A stretch of DNA of 29,526 bases from Gnetum montanum (lineage: Eukaryota > Streptophyta > Gnetopsida > Gnetales > Gnetaceae), in assembly GCA_015680685.1 (NCBI GenBank), contig MNCI01003034.1:249116-278641 (forward strand), read 5' to 3'. The first letter of the stretch is position 1; the number at the start of each line of letters is the position of its first letter. The notes under the pieces are model-generated. The model was not told the origin of the DNA. It ran no database searches and worked only from the letters and a program-made list of their open reading frames with translations. The position numbers and the translations under genes were made by a program. Shown piece after piece: positions 1 to 9,706 of this stretch.

Positions 1-1012
1 GGGAGGGTTCATTAGCTATTGCTAAGGCTGGGTTCTTGGCCAACTCATATAATCGATCATGTTTTTGAGACGTCGCAGGAGACATTTGCTTATGTTTGAT
101 TAACTTGGCCTTTAGAAGTTGATCTAGCAATTGTGAAGGCTTCATAGGCAAGGGCGTATGTTGAGCGGGCTCCTTTCTTTCGAATGTACGGGCATGACCC
201 ATGTTGGTGTTTCTATTTGAGGAAGTTTCAGGTGTAGGCATGGGTGTGTTTCTTTCATAGTTGTTTGGGGTGGTGGTTTTTTTTTCCTTTTGTCTTGGAT
301 GGTTAGGTTGGGCTATCTCTACTACCACTACTACCATCATTTTGGATTTATCTTTCCTCGTATGTTGGCTCCTAAAGGTCAAGTAAGCTGGGTCATTGCT
401 TGTTTGTGCTGCCTCTTCTATATCCTTAATTTGCACAAATGCTTTGCTCAATGTGCGGGCTTTCAAATAGTAATGCTTCAACTTAATAAAGTCATTCATG
501 GCTGCCTTAAGGATGGTAAGTAGGTATGTTTTAGGGATGGGCTTGTGAAGTTCATTCAAGACTGCACTCCACCTTTGGATAAATTTCTATGCTGGCTCTA
601 ATGGTACTTTTTTAATCTAAATCAAGCTATCCAACGTGGCTTTAGGCTTTAGATTGTATTTGAAATGGGTGAAAAACTGGTGCAAAAAGTCTTCTAGAAA
701 AGATATGGAACTTTGGGGTAAAGCTCAGTACCAATCTAAGGCTTTTCCCATTAAGGAAATAGTAAACACACACAGAATTACATGAGGCCATGCTTGAAGC
801 AATAGACATTCTATTCCAAATGTTACTAGGTGAGTGTTTGGATCTCCCTCTCCATTGTACTTGGTTAGCTGGGGTAATGAGACTCCTTTTGGCAAGGTTA
901 ATAGAGGAACTGAGGGGTCAATAGGATAATCTTGATAGAATTCCAATACCTTTACTTCTTTAGTGTTTACATTTTTGAGGTGCTTTAATTCTTCTACTAA
1001 CAAGTGCATCAT
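1..1012 (-). pseudogene. gag: Tat-like Ty3/gypsy gag, element A (partial, decayed)
   Basis: This is the capsid-type Gag of a Ty3/gypsy LTR retrotransposon. Reading down from 1012, a single frame runs to the left edge. Near its start it has the plant gag core: KYNGEGDPNTHL, then SLMGKALDWY about 45 residues later. Past the first stop come FLEDFLHQFFTHFKYNLKPK and, near the window edge, PLPMKPSQLLDQLLK, a segment also present in element B's gag. I see three in-frame stops (TGA at 725-727, TAG at 617-619 and 587-589) and no frameshift. ATG at 1012 is only a plausible start, because an in-frame stop lies about 20 bases upstream. The gene continues beyond position 1, so any zinc knuckle, protease and pol are out of view. 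It resembles element B's gag at 15332-15802 closely enough to be the same lineage. Tat placement is inferred from the gag and the neighbouring pol fragments. Confidence 0.85.
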
Positions 1013-1326
1013 CTGCTAACACGCAGTGTCAGCTAACACGTAGCATGAGCTAACAGCATGAGGTATCTAGAGGGATAGAGTGAGTGAGTCAAGCTAGATT
1101 TGCATAAGCTAGCTTGACACATTGGGAAAGTGGTGAGAGTAGCTTAATGTGAATGGTCGGTGGTGGTGGTGGAACGTTACTTGGCAAACTATCAATGAAA
1201 CAACTTGTTTAACCAGCGTGTGTATGCTATTTTGGATTCTGATGGTGGAGTTGTAGAGCTTAAAGTGCTCACCTTAAGAGTTTCACAGGTTTGCAGTCTT
1301 GATTAACATAAGAATTTTTGCAGATG
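1013..1326 (-). other. Untranslated leader of element A
   Basis: This stretch lies between the primer-binding site and the gag ATG and has no credible ORF. Its gag-proximal part (1021-1125) holds CATGAGC and GCTAGCTTGAC words that also recur in the U3 repeats of LTR A (2335-3160). That suggests shared repeat material or a local rearrangement. Confidence 0.6.
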
Positions 1327-1344
1327 GTCCTCCTTCTAGCACCA
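1327..1344 (-). other. Primer-binding site, element A
   Basis: On the minus strand this reads TGGTGCTAGAAGGAGGAC. It starts with the TGG expected opposite a tRNA 3' CCA end and lies 6 bases inside the LTR end. It matches element B's site at 16 of 18 positions. I cannot name the tRNA confidently. Confidence 0.75.
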
Positions 1345-1891
1345 ATTTACTGTACTAAAATAAGTCGTTAGTGTAAGGTTGGAAGGGAAAACAAACACCA
1401 AAAGATCATCAGGCAGACACAACTAACCCTACCTTCGCCCGAGGGCAATCTGGGAAAGAAAATGAAGGTAGAGTGCCTTGGATGGTCTGCACACAAATCA
1501 ACCAAGGACTCCCTTGAGCATAAACTATGGTTTACGTTGGGGTTATTGTAAATAATGTTTGAAACATAAACAGTATGCACGAAATGTAAATAGAAACGTG
1601 TACAAAACTGGTATTGTAAACAAAACATAAATTGAATGTAAAAAAGAGTAAATAGTATAATGGCTGGAAAAAATGAACTATATTGTATTGCTCAAGAGAG
1701 ATGTGCACCGATCAAAGTGTAGCTACACGTGTGGATGGCAGGTCAAGTGCCAAGCCCTGTGGTGATGTGATGTGTTTCAGAAGCGCTTGGATGCTAGGAG
1801 TCAAGTGTTCTCGAGTGTCCAAGGATTGCTAGTTTGAGTTTCCTAAGCTATCAACCTTTAAAATTTCCAACCCCGTTTATGTGAATTGACA

Positions 1892-1904
1892 GGGTATTTA
1901 TAGG
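1892..1904 (-). promoter_or_regulatory. LTR A TATA box
   Basis: Minus-strand CTATAAATACCC, about 540 bp before the LTR 3' end. The same word occurs at equivalent places in LTRs C and D, which marks the U3/R region. Confidence 0.6.
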
Positions 1905-2334
1905 GTTTGGCTGGGCTTGGGTGCAGAATTCATGGATGGAATCAATGGCTAAGAATTGAGAGGAAAACGGATCAAGTGACACGTGTCCGATGGATAGTTG
2001 TGTGTGAGTTGGACATGTGTGGACGAGCTATGTTCTTGACCAGGTGCATTGTATCTTACAACATGTGATAAATTACTCAAGCTAGCTTACGCTCATGGAA
2101 GCACATACAATTCAAAGTGTAAGAGCCTAACAAGCTCACAAATGATGAAATTTTACAATGGAAATGATAATGCAAAATAAGAGAATTTGACTCTGGCTCG
2201 TTTGAATCTTCTCAATCTCTGAATTGACTACTGTAGGATGTTGATATGAGTGGATTTGTAGCTATATGAGGTGTCTTTGCCTAACCAGGACTTCCAGAGT
2301 TAGTTGATTTTGTCTTGGCATGTCCTTAGCGTGC

Positions 2335-3165
2335 TCATGCTACACTCACGCTACTAGCATGACCTCAGCATGAGTGAGCCATAATGATGTATTTTCCACC
2401 AAATTTTCATTTTTGAAGCTTTTTTCTTGAGTGCAACTATTATCTGACTATGTGGTTGACCTTAGGAATGACCTGAAAATCAAAAATTAAGCCTAATGTA
2501 ACTTGTTTTACACCACTTTTTGGTAGCTCACGCTAGACTCACGCTGCCAGCATGAGTGCAGCATGACCACAACATGAGCTACAAAAACTTGAAATTTTTG
2601 GACTTGAAATCTAGAATTCTTGTAGCTGAAATCTGAAGTTGTCAACAATGAACCCTAAGGATGACTTGCACCTTGGAAATTAGATCATTTTGACTCAATT
2701 TTGGGCTCTGAAAGTTGCTCACATTGTATTGATGCTGCCAACGTGACCTCAGCGTGAATGATAGCATGAGTGTGAAAATGTGAACAATTTGTCTCAAAAT
2801 TTGAATCCATGAATGATGAAATTTGGAGTGGACATTAGTGGCACTTGAGGATGGCTTACACCTTGAAATTAGATCATTCTAACTTAGTTTTAGGCTTTGA
2901 AATTTTCTCACATTGTACTTACGCTGCCAACATGACCTCAATGTGACCACAGCGTGAGTGAGAAAATTTGCACTTTTTGACCTAAAATTTGAATCTTTGA
3001 AATGCTGAAACTTTGAACTAGGTGCAACAGTGAGCCTTGAGAATGGCTTGCACCCTCAGACTAAGCCACCTTTGACTGACGCCATTTGGATTTGCTCACG
3101 CTTAGGGCAAGCTAGCTTGACAAGCTGAGCATGAGCAAGCTACCTTGAGCAAGTTGGGCATGAGT
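2335..3165. repeat. About 190-bp tandem repeat with palindromic cores in U3 of LTR A
   Basis: There are four to five diverged copies. The core (forms such as ACGCTGCCAGCATGAG) recurs near 2348, 2541, 2732, 2921 and 3096, a spacing of about 193, 191, 189 and 175. Each copy pairs a core rich in GCTCAYGCT and AGCATGAGY, which are near reverse complements and could form a hairpin. A less structured arm follows with recurring TTAGATCATTTTGACT and GGATGGCTTGCACCTT words. Confidence 0.8.
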
Positions 3166-3252
3166 TACATGCCTTCGTCATATTTTTACTTTCCAAAAGG
3201 TAAAACGGTCATTCTTTTTTCAAAGTGTTAGGCTGAAATTTATGGTGTTTCA

Positions 3253-5043
3253 TAACCATAGAACCCAAATTCCTGAACATGTTAGTAGTGTCAATCTTGT
3301 ACCATTGCATTTTGAAGCAACTTTACATTTCAATGAAACCTCAACTATGCAGGGTGGCAGTGCTGCCGCCATCATTTCATTCCCCTCAAGGGACATGCAA
3401 CCCTTCACTTACCACTTCACGTTCCTTTGTATGAACAATGTAGTTGAGTACGAAGGACTCCTTAGAAGCCTCTTAGCATCCTAGCAATTAAGAATTCAAC
3501 ATTTGGCAGTTCGAGGTGACTCCCAGCTTGTCATCAATCAAATCACTAAGGTCTATGCATGTAAGGCTTCACATTTACAGCCTTACTGTGATTTGGCCAA
3601 AAATGTGTTGTAGCATTTCATCACAATAGACATACAACATGTGCCATGCAATGAGAACATAGTAGTTTATGCCTTAGCTACACTAGCATTAAACGTGTCA
3701 TCACATCTATTCGCGATGCACACTGCCTCGATAATAGAGTGCATAGACCCTATCACACAAGCAGTACACATGGCCTCCGTGAATGCTAGCAACACCCAGG
3801 AGTGGTACACCAACATGAAAGCCTACCTGCAACATGGTGAACCCCCACATGGCTTAACATCTACCCAAAGGGATGAAATTCTAAAGTGAGCACAACAATA
3901 TGTCCTAGTAGGAGATGATACCTTGTGTAATCACTCCTTTGATGGAATACTATTAACTTGTGTTGGTAGGGAGGAGGCACAAAAAATAGTTAGTGAAGTC
4001 CATGAGGGACTATGTGGAGGACACATAGCTCCTAGAGCCATGGTAGCTACTATTAGATGCCTAGGGTATTACTGGCCTTACATGGAGTGTGATTGTTTTG
4101 CTAAAGTTAAGATGTGTGACATGTGCCAACGCCACACAAATCTCATGCACGTGTCACCTACCAAGTTGTATCCTACGTAAATCACGTGGCCATTCCAGCG
4201 ATGGGGAATAAATATCATAGGACTCATAACACCTAAGTCTTCCATATGACATATCTTCATCATTACTACCACTGAGTACTTTACAAAGTAGGAAAAATCT
4301 ATCTCCCTTAGGAAGACTACATCTCAGCAGGTTTTCCACTTCACCTTGGACAACATTGTAACACGGTTTGGTCTTCCCGTGACTATTTTGATAGATAACG
4401 AGCCACAATTTAGTAGTGCAGAAACCAAAACCTTCTATAGCAACCTTGGCATTAGGAAATCTTTATTGTTGCCATATTACCCCTAGGCTAATAGTCAGGT
4501 AGAAGCTACAAACAAGGCCATCATCAACTTGCTCAAAAGAATGCTTAGTAATAACAAGAGGTGATGGCATTGGCAAATCCTCTATGTGCTCTGAGCCTAC
4601 CATACAATGTGTAGGATGGCTATAAGTAAGATCCTCTATAGCCTAGCCTATAGATTTGAAGCATTTTTTCCTCTTGAATTACAGGTACCATCACTATGGA
4701 TGATCCTTTCAATCATCATAAATGAAGCCCAGAATAATGAGTCAAGGATCATCGATCTCGACTCTCGAGTGGAAGAGTGTGCACAAACACTAGGTCACAT
4801 CGAATGGTATCAGGATAAGAAATAGTAAAAGAATCATGCAGACCTACATCAACAGCCAATTAAAAAGGGGGAGCTAGTCCTCAAAGCTGTGTGTGAACAT
4901 GTGGACAATTTTTTGACAAATTAGGAAGGTCCATTCATAGTCACGAAAGCCTACGACAATGGAGCCTTTAAGCTAGCAAACATGGATGACAGAGAATTTG
5001 CAAACCCTATAAATCACTTGTACTTGAAGCCATACTTCTTCTA
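3253..5043 (+). pseudogene. pol: Ty3/gypsy pol fragment: RNase H and integrase, 12 premature stops
   Basis: This is the 3' half of a retrotransposon pol, in one frame from 3253 to the terminal TAA at 5042. RNase H spans about 3290-3700 (VEYEGLL, VRGDSQLVINQ). The integrase zinc domain is at 3923-4150, with both His (EVHEGLCGGH) and CDMC retained. The catalytic core is at about 4190-4650 and keeps the second Asp (ILIDNEPQF) and the Glu (QVEATNK), with 35 residues between them. The C-terminal domain ends at 5041 (YLKPYFF). Reverse transcriptase is missing because LTR A interrupts the gene. Internal stops start at 3482, 3611, 3887, 4178, 4247, 4289, 4484, 4562, 4592, 4823, 4826 and 4922. The first integrase Asp reads Asn (WGINIIG), and the first RNase H Asp also appears changed (LHFNETST), so the protein would be inactive even without the stops. 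The Tat lineage is inferred. Confidence 0.92.
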
Positions 5044-5063
5044 AGGTAGAAGCAAGGTAAGCA

Positions 5064-5490
5064 CCATAGTCTTCTATGACTATAAACTAGCATCCATCCA
5101 TAGTCCACTATGACTATAAACTGGCAACCATAGTCTACTACGACTATAAACTAGCATTCATAGTCCGTCATGACTATAAACTAGCACATACAGTATGCCA
5201 TGACTATAAACTAACACATATAGTCCACCATGACTATAAACTAGCACAAAACATCTGCTATGACATTAAACTAGCACAAACTATCGGCTACAACCTTAAA
5301 CTAGCCCATCCACCGTTCGCTACGATAATAAACTAGCATAGCAGACTGCTAGGACCTTAAACCAGCACAGCAGTCTACTAGGATCTTAAACTAGCACAGC
5401 GATCTGTTTGGACCTTAAACTAGCACAACGGTCTACTGGGACCTTAAACTAGTACATCGGACGGTCTACCAGGACCTTAAATTGGGTTCG
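5064..5490 (+). repeat. 30-bp minisatellite in the 3' UTR of the pol element (about 14 units)
   Basis: Tandem units of 29-30 bp sharing the core TAAACTAGCA. Two subtypes lie side by side. Units from about 5064 to 5260 read like CATAGTCCACTATGACTA before the core. Units from about 5340 to 5480 read like CAGTCTACTAGGACCT before it. Units in between are intermediate. The array starts just after the pol stop codon and is not coding. Variable tandem repeats between integrase and the 3' LTR are known from plant Tat/Ogre elements. A related array lies at 13113-13337 in element B. Confidence 0.88.
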
Positions 5491-5744
5491 CAGCACAACA
5501 CCCCCAGCTCACAATTCATGACCATTCAAGCCAACGAACGTGTACAGTGCCAACACGGGGTGCAGCGTTGCAGTTCCAGAATGTAGTTCATGATGGCAAG
5601 AAAGCACCCTTTGGAATGAATGTGATTCCACTACCCCTGGGATATTCCTAATCCTCTAGAGATGTCCTTTGACATCTTGTTGACCTTTCAGAGCTACCGC
5701 TACCACGGCCCGTTGCCCTGGCAGTAGCTTCCATTTTCAGCACC
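5491..5744 (-). other. Internal sequence next to LTR C with primer-binding-site-like start
   Basis: On the minus strand LTR C ends ...CAGCAACA and continues GGTGCTGAAAATGGAAGC, like the GGTGCTAGAAGGAGG after LTRs A and B. A short minus-strand ORF with a GRGSG-rich start runs from ATG at 5734 for about 28 codons. It is too short to call. The stretch breaks off into the minisatellite at about 5490. Confidence 0.45.
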
Positions 5745-6440
5745 TGTTGCTGGAGCCCCAACACTATTGTGGCCTAGCCACAAAGTTTTGTAGTGATCAA
5801 AAACATCAATAGCTAGAAAACGCCAAGGGATCATCGGCCATTGATAATCTCAACCCTATTTCCATGGGAGGGCCATGCTGGATGGGATGGAAACAAGATG
5901 CCCTGAACAGTCTGGTCGATCAGATACGAACTTAGTTGGTGTTAATATAACCTTTTGCAATGTGTTATTTGAAAACAAAATTGATAGCATGAAGTGATGC
6001 TTAAATGTAAAAGAATCAGAAAATAGTGTAAAATGCAATAATAAGTAGGAGAAAAACTAAAATGCAGTTAGAAAAATGCACTGCTCCGAAGCTACGACTT
6101 CGCTCTATCAAGATGGATACAATCGGTTGCACAGTGTTGAGAAGTGCAAAGATCCTGAGAGTAACCAAGACATGTAGAATGAGATGGCTGTGCACTTGAA
6201 TGCAAGCTCAATCATTAACAATGTGAAGTACTACCAAGGTGGTAGAAAAGAGCAGAACAAAATGCCAACTGAGAGTGCTAACTGTTTACAATGTTAAAAA
6301 GGAGGATTACAATGCTCAAGGTTACAATGCTAACTTCTACTTGTCAGCCAACAAAATTGTTAGCCAACCAGATTGCCCAGAGAGTCAGAGAATGTGCCTG
6401 AGAGCACAAGAGCCAGAGTGAGTCTAAGTGTTGCACATCA

Positions 6441-6452
6441 GGGTATTTATAG
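6441..6452 (-). promoter_or_regulatory. LTR C TATA box
   Basis: Minus-strand CTATAAATACCC, about 700 bp before the LTR 3' end and aligned with the TATA boxes of LTRs A and D. Confidence 0.6.
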
Positions 6453-6651
6453 AACCAAGGGCCTGTGAAAGATGTGGTTTGGACGCTACATGCCTTGGGC
6501 CTATGCTGACTTTTCTATGTTGCATGTGCCTGCATGATAATTGGGTGAGCCTGCCATGCCATAATTACAAACCTGCCACATCGTAATTACACTGTCAGAG
6601 CAATAGTGCAATTAGATGAAGTGCATTGATGTTGTGTAACCGCTTGCCACA

Positions 6652-7217
6652 TTTTGCTATGCTTTGTAGCATAGCATGTTTGGCATGGTGTAGCATCTTG
6701 TTATGTTGTGCTACGCTACATAGCATAGCGTAGCTACTGGTTTGAAGCAAGAAATTTGTGTTGTGCCCTGTTTCATGTGTTGGAAACCTTTGTAGTGTTA
6801 TGACTACTAGTCGCAGATTTGCTATGCTATGCTACACTATGTAGCATATCATAGCATAGTAGTTGTCCTTAGTTGCAAAAACATCACCAATCTGCAAACT
6901 TTGCCTTTTGCACTGGGAATCTTGCAAACTTGTTAATCCTGCCCTTTGAGTTGCCTTCTGTCACTTTTGCAGAATTACTATGCCTAGCTGCGCCATGTAG
7001 CTTAGCATAGCGTAGAAGCAAACATGACCTGATTTTTTCCAAGTTCACCACTTTCTGACAGAAGGAGACATTGCTGAAGGACTTGAAGTCAGGCAAGGGG
7101 ATTGACTATCCAGCTTTTGCTATGTTGTGTTACACTACATAGCACACCATAGTGCAACACTGTGCTTCTACAAACATCCTCTGAAGTTTACTACGCTACA
7201 TGGCGTAGCGTAGCATG
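6652..7217. repeat. Palindrome array in U3 of LTR C
   Basis: Five or six near-perfect palindromes built from GCTATGCTACACTATGTAGC-like sequence lie at about 6655-6675, 6701-6734, 6821-6860, 6977-7016, 7119-7157 and 7190-7217. They are mostly 70-160 bp apart. Each reads nearly the same on both strands and could fold into a hairpin. Confidence 0.85.
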
Positions 7218-7359
7218 GCAAGACTCCTTAACTTAGAAAAATTGCTGAAGTAGATAGTCTAAAAATTAGAGCATCCATCTCCTAAAGAACTACCATAATG
7301 CTGCACAATTTGCAAAGACCTGGTGAAGCAAGGATGCCTTTGATTTTTGGGGTGTTTCA

Positions 7360-7384
7360 AGTTGCCACCCTCTAGCCCCCGCCA
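7360..7384 (-). other. Polypurine-tract-like sequence before LTR C
   Basis: On the minus strand GGGGGCTAGAGGGTGGCAAC lies directly before the TG start of LTR C. GGGGCTAG also precedes LTR D, and GGGCTAGGGGGGG precedes LTR B, so this looks like a shared polypurine tract for plus-strand priming. Confidence 0.55.
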
Positions 7385-8455
7385 TCACCCAAGAGCAAAA
7401 GATGTTTAGCTATTAGGCTTCTCACCTTACAGCTGAACTGCATGATATTTGTCTTGGGTGGAGACTCCCAAGCACTCACATTGCTGCAACTCTTAGCCCC
7501 CTTAGCATCAACCCCTTCAGCCTACCGCTAGTAGAGCTGCTGCTGGTCATTCTGCTTTAGACATCGCTTGCCTCAACAATAGTGCTTGTCACTCCTGTGA
7601 TGTCTAAAGCAAGTAAGACCTTTGCCTAACTGCACTTCATGGTTACATTTCTCTAGTCTGCTTTCTTTTTCCCTTTTAGGTTACGAGTTGAGATGGCGTA
7701 GGTCAGAGATGCATTTCGCCAAGAGTACAGGATACCATGTCATTCTGAGGTGACCGCTCTAATTAGCTGAGCTACTTGGGAGTGCACATCCTGCCCCTCC
7801 CATTTTACCTTCATCATCTCATTTCTCAAACCTACAATTTCCCTTTTACACCCCTTTTACAAGCTTTCTTGACACATGTAAAGCCCTCCCTTATGCTCAA
7901 CCACAAAGTCCATGATGCACGTAACGCAACTCACCGCATGGGAAGCATCTATAAGTAGGTCAAAGCCCCACATGGATGTAACACAATTCATCCTAGGGAG
8001 GAAACACCTATCCTATAACAACAAGGTTGTTTGTAAATGAATATGGCTAAACAACAAAAGAAAATTACAAAAGCATGACAAAAAAAAGAAATAAAAAAAG
8101 AGAGAGAAGAAAAAGAGAGCATGTGCCCAAAGCAAATGGCACACCAACTCTTTCACAATGACCCTCTCCAAACATTCCGATGAGAGGTTAGGAACCAGTA
8201 AAAGAAAAGATGCCCATGTGGAATAATTTCCTCAAAAGCACCTTGATGAGGGACCCCACTAAGTCCCATCTTACCTTTTCCTAAAACTACCCCCTCAACT
8301 CTACCCTTTCCCCATTACCCTGCACAACTATCTTGTCACTCCTAAGCATAGCAAAGTGACTTCTGAGTAACCACCAGAGAGCGATGTTGGTGACCATTTC
8401 TTCATGGTGTTTTGTATTCTTTGTCAACATTTATCATGTGGATCATCCAGACATC
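7385..8455. other. Spacer between the two inverted LTRs
   Basis: No recognisable gene. The reading frames at 7776-7958 and 8384-8584 show no family resemblance. A purine-rich run lies at 8057-8120 (many A and AG tracts). A 13-bp perfect inverted repeat lies at 7553-7565 and 7599-7611. If the tracts beside both LTRs are true polypurine tracts, this spacer is what remains of two elements' 3' internal ends joined head to head. Confidence 0.5.
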
Positions 8456-8471
8456 GACAAAGAGGGGCTAG
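8456..8471 (+). other. Polypurine-tract-like sequence before LTR D
   Basis: GACAAAGAGGGGCTAG lies immediately before the TG start of LTR D and shares GGGGCTAG with the tract beside LTR C. Confidence 0.55.
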
Positions 8472-8764
8472 TGAAACACCATAAAATTTCAAGACCCTCT
8501 TGCTTCACCAGGGTCTTGGAATTTAGGCAAGGACTTCCACAAGTGCAACATCATGACAGTTTGGAAGGAAAATTTAGGCACTAAGATTAGACTGTCCAAT
8601 CCAGCAAGTTTTTTATCTCCAAAGATGATAGGCCCGATGGACTCTCCAACTTGCCCAATAGGACAATTCACCCAACTGATAGTCTACTCATAAAATATGC
8701 TAGGAGTTGCCAAAAGTGTTTGGGATAACCAAAGCAGTTCGCCAAGTTTTCTAGTGAAGAATTT

Positions 8765-9304
8765 TGCTACGCTATGCAGCGTAGCAAGCCCCAAAGGAGA
8801 GTTCCTCAAGCATCTAAGTGAGAACTGATAGAATCATTGCGAGACAAGTTAAAATTTAGTCAACACAAGCTACTATGCTATGCTACACTACCTAGCATAG
8901 CATAGTGTAGCAAAAGCAAAGCAAAAAGGCCTGTCTTGCCAAGTGATTCCAACAAGAAAATTACACTTGGAAAACACTCAGGCCTCCAAAACTGGTTGCC
9001 TTGTTTAGCACCAAGCCTTGAGCAAATTTTCATGCTAGAAAATGATGGATTGAATGAAAAAGTAGGATACATTGGCTGCTATGTTGTGCTACACTACATA
9101 GCGTAGCACAGCATAGCACCAATACAAGAGTAGCAAAAATGTTTTAAATGTAAGTTCAGCAAGTTCAAAGGCTTCCCATTACAAAATACAAAGGTTGCAG
9201 CTCCAACATAGGTTTTAGCTAAAACCAATGGCTATGCTATGCTATACTACATAGTGTAGCACAGTGTAGCACAGGGTAGCAAGAAACCACGTACGCTATG
9301 TAGC
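8765..9304. repeat. Palindrome array in U3 of LTR D
   Basis: Palindromes of the GCTATGCTACACTACATAGC type lie at about 8765-8785, 8871-8911, 9077-9118, 9231-9280 and 9291-9304, spaced 60-205 bp. This is the same motif family as in LTR C. Confidence 0.85.
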
Positions 9305-9693
9305 ATGAGTAATGCAACACTAGTACGGAAGCATCAAGATGTCTTTGGGTAGTTCTAGAACTTGCAGACGTCAATATTCTTCATTTTGGCATCTCTCTAG
9401 CAGAATCGGTAATTTCACTCTATCTTTCACATCCCCTAGTTAGCTCCCAAAAAAATTTATTCCTACACTTGACCCTACTCGTAAGAGTAGGGAAGATGTA
9501 GTCTTGGAGCGTAAGCTCCATTTCTATTTGTGTTGTTAATACATTGATATTGGCATATACAGTCCTAGAGGCATAATCATAGTGTAACTAAGTTCGTAAC
9601 CAGCATTGCACACCTACATAGTATGGGCATGTTAGCATCTCGTGGGGTCTAGGACATGTGGCATCCAGGCCTCATTTCTCGCCTGCTCCTAGC

Positions 9694-9706
9694 CCTATAA
9701 ATACCC
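9694..9706 (+). promoter_or_regulatory. LTR D TATA box
   Basis: CCTATAAATACCC on the plus strand, about 600 bp before the LTR end and in an otherwise AT-poor stretch. It fits the core promoter of the LTR. Confidence 0.65.

Larger units (their letters stand above)
1351..3252 (-). mobile_element. LTR A (5' LTR of element A, about 1.9 kb)
   Basis: The LTR is minus-oriented and supplies promoter and polyadenylation signals for element A. On the minus strand it begins TGAAACACCATAAATTTCAG at 3252, nearly the same as LTR D's start at 8472, and ends ...TTTTAGTACA at 1351. A TATA box (CTATAAATACCC) lies at 1892-1904, and the shared U5 motif at about 1458-1488. U3 from about 2330 to 3160 carries a 190-bp tandem repeat. 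Right of 3252 the sequence is plus-strand pol, so the element inserted into another retroelement. A plus-strand reading frame seems to start at 3242, but that ATG lies inside this LTR. Confidence 0.8.
5745..7359 (-). mobile_element. LTR C (about 1.6 kb, minus orientation)
   Basis: Minus-strand ends are TGAAACACCCC at 7359 and ...CCAGCAACA at 5745. It is homologous to LTR D (8472-10309) in inverse orientation. Shared blocks are the start with CTTGCTTCACCAGG, the TATA box, the U5 motif (GACCAGACTGTTCAGGGC here), a block ending CTTGGCGTTTTCTAGC, and the last bases. U3 holds a palindrome array. The 5-bp sequences flanking it (gcacc and agttg) do not match, so it is not a simple solo LTR. Confidence 0.8.

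Noticed and set aside
5064-5490. CRISPR-like array (30-bp repeat periodicity)
   Set aside because: Units are contiguous with no unique spacers, and the setting is a plant retroelement 3' UTR.
5745-7359. LTR C as the 3' LTR of the plus-strand pol element
   Set aside because: Its orientation is opposite, judged by the TATA box and its homology to LTR D, and no plus-strand polypurine tract precedes it.
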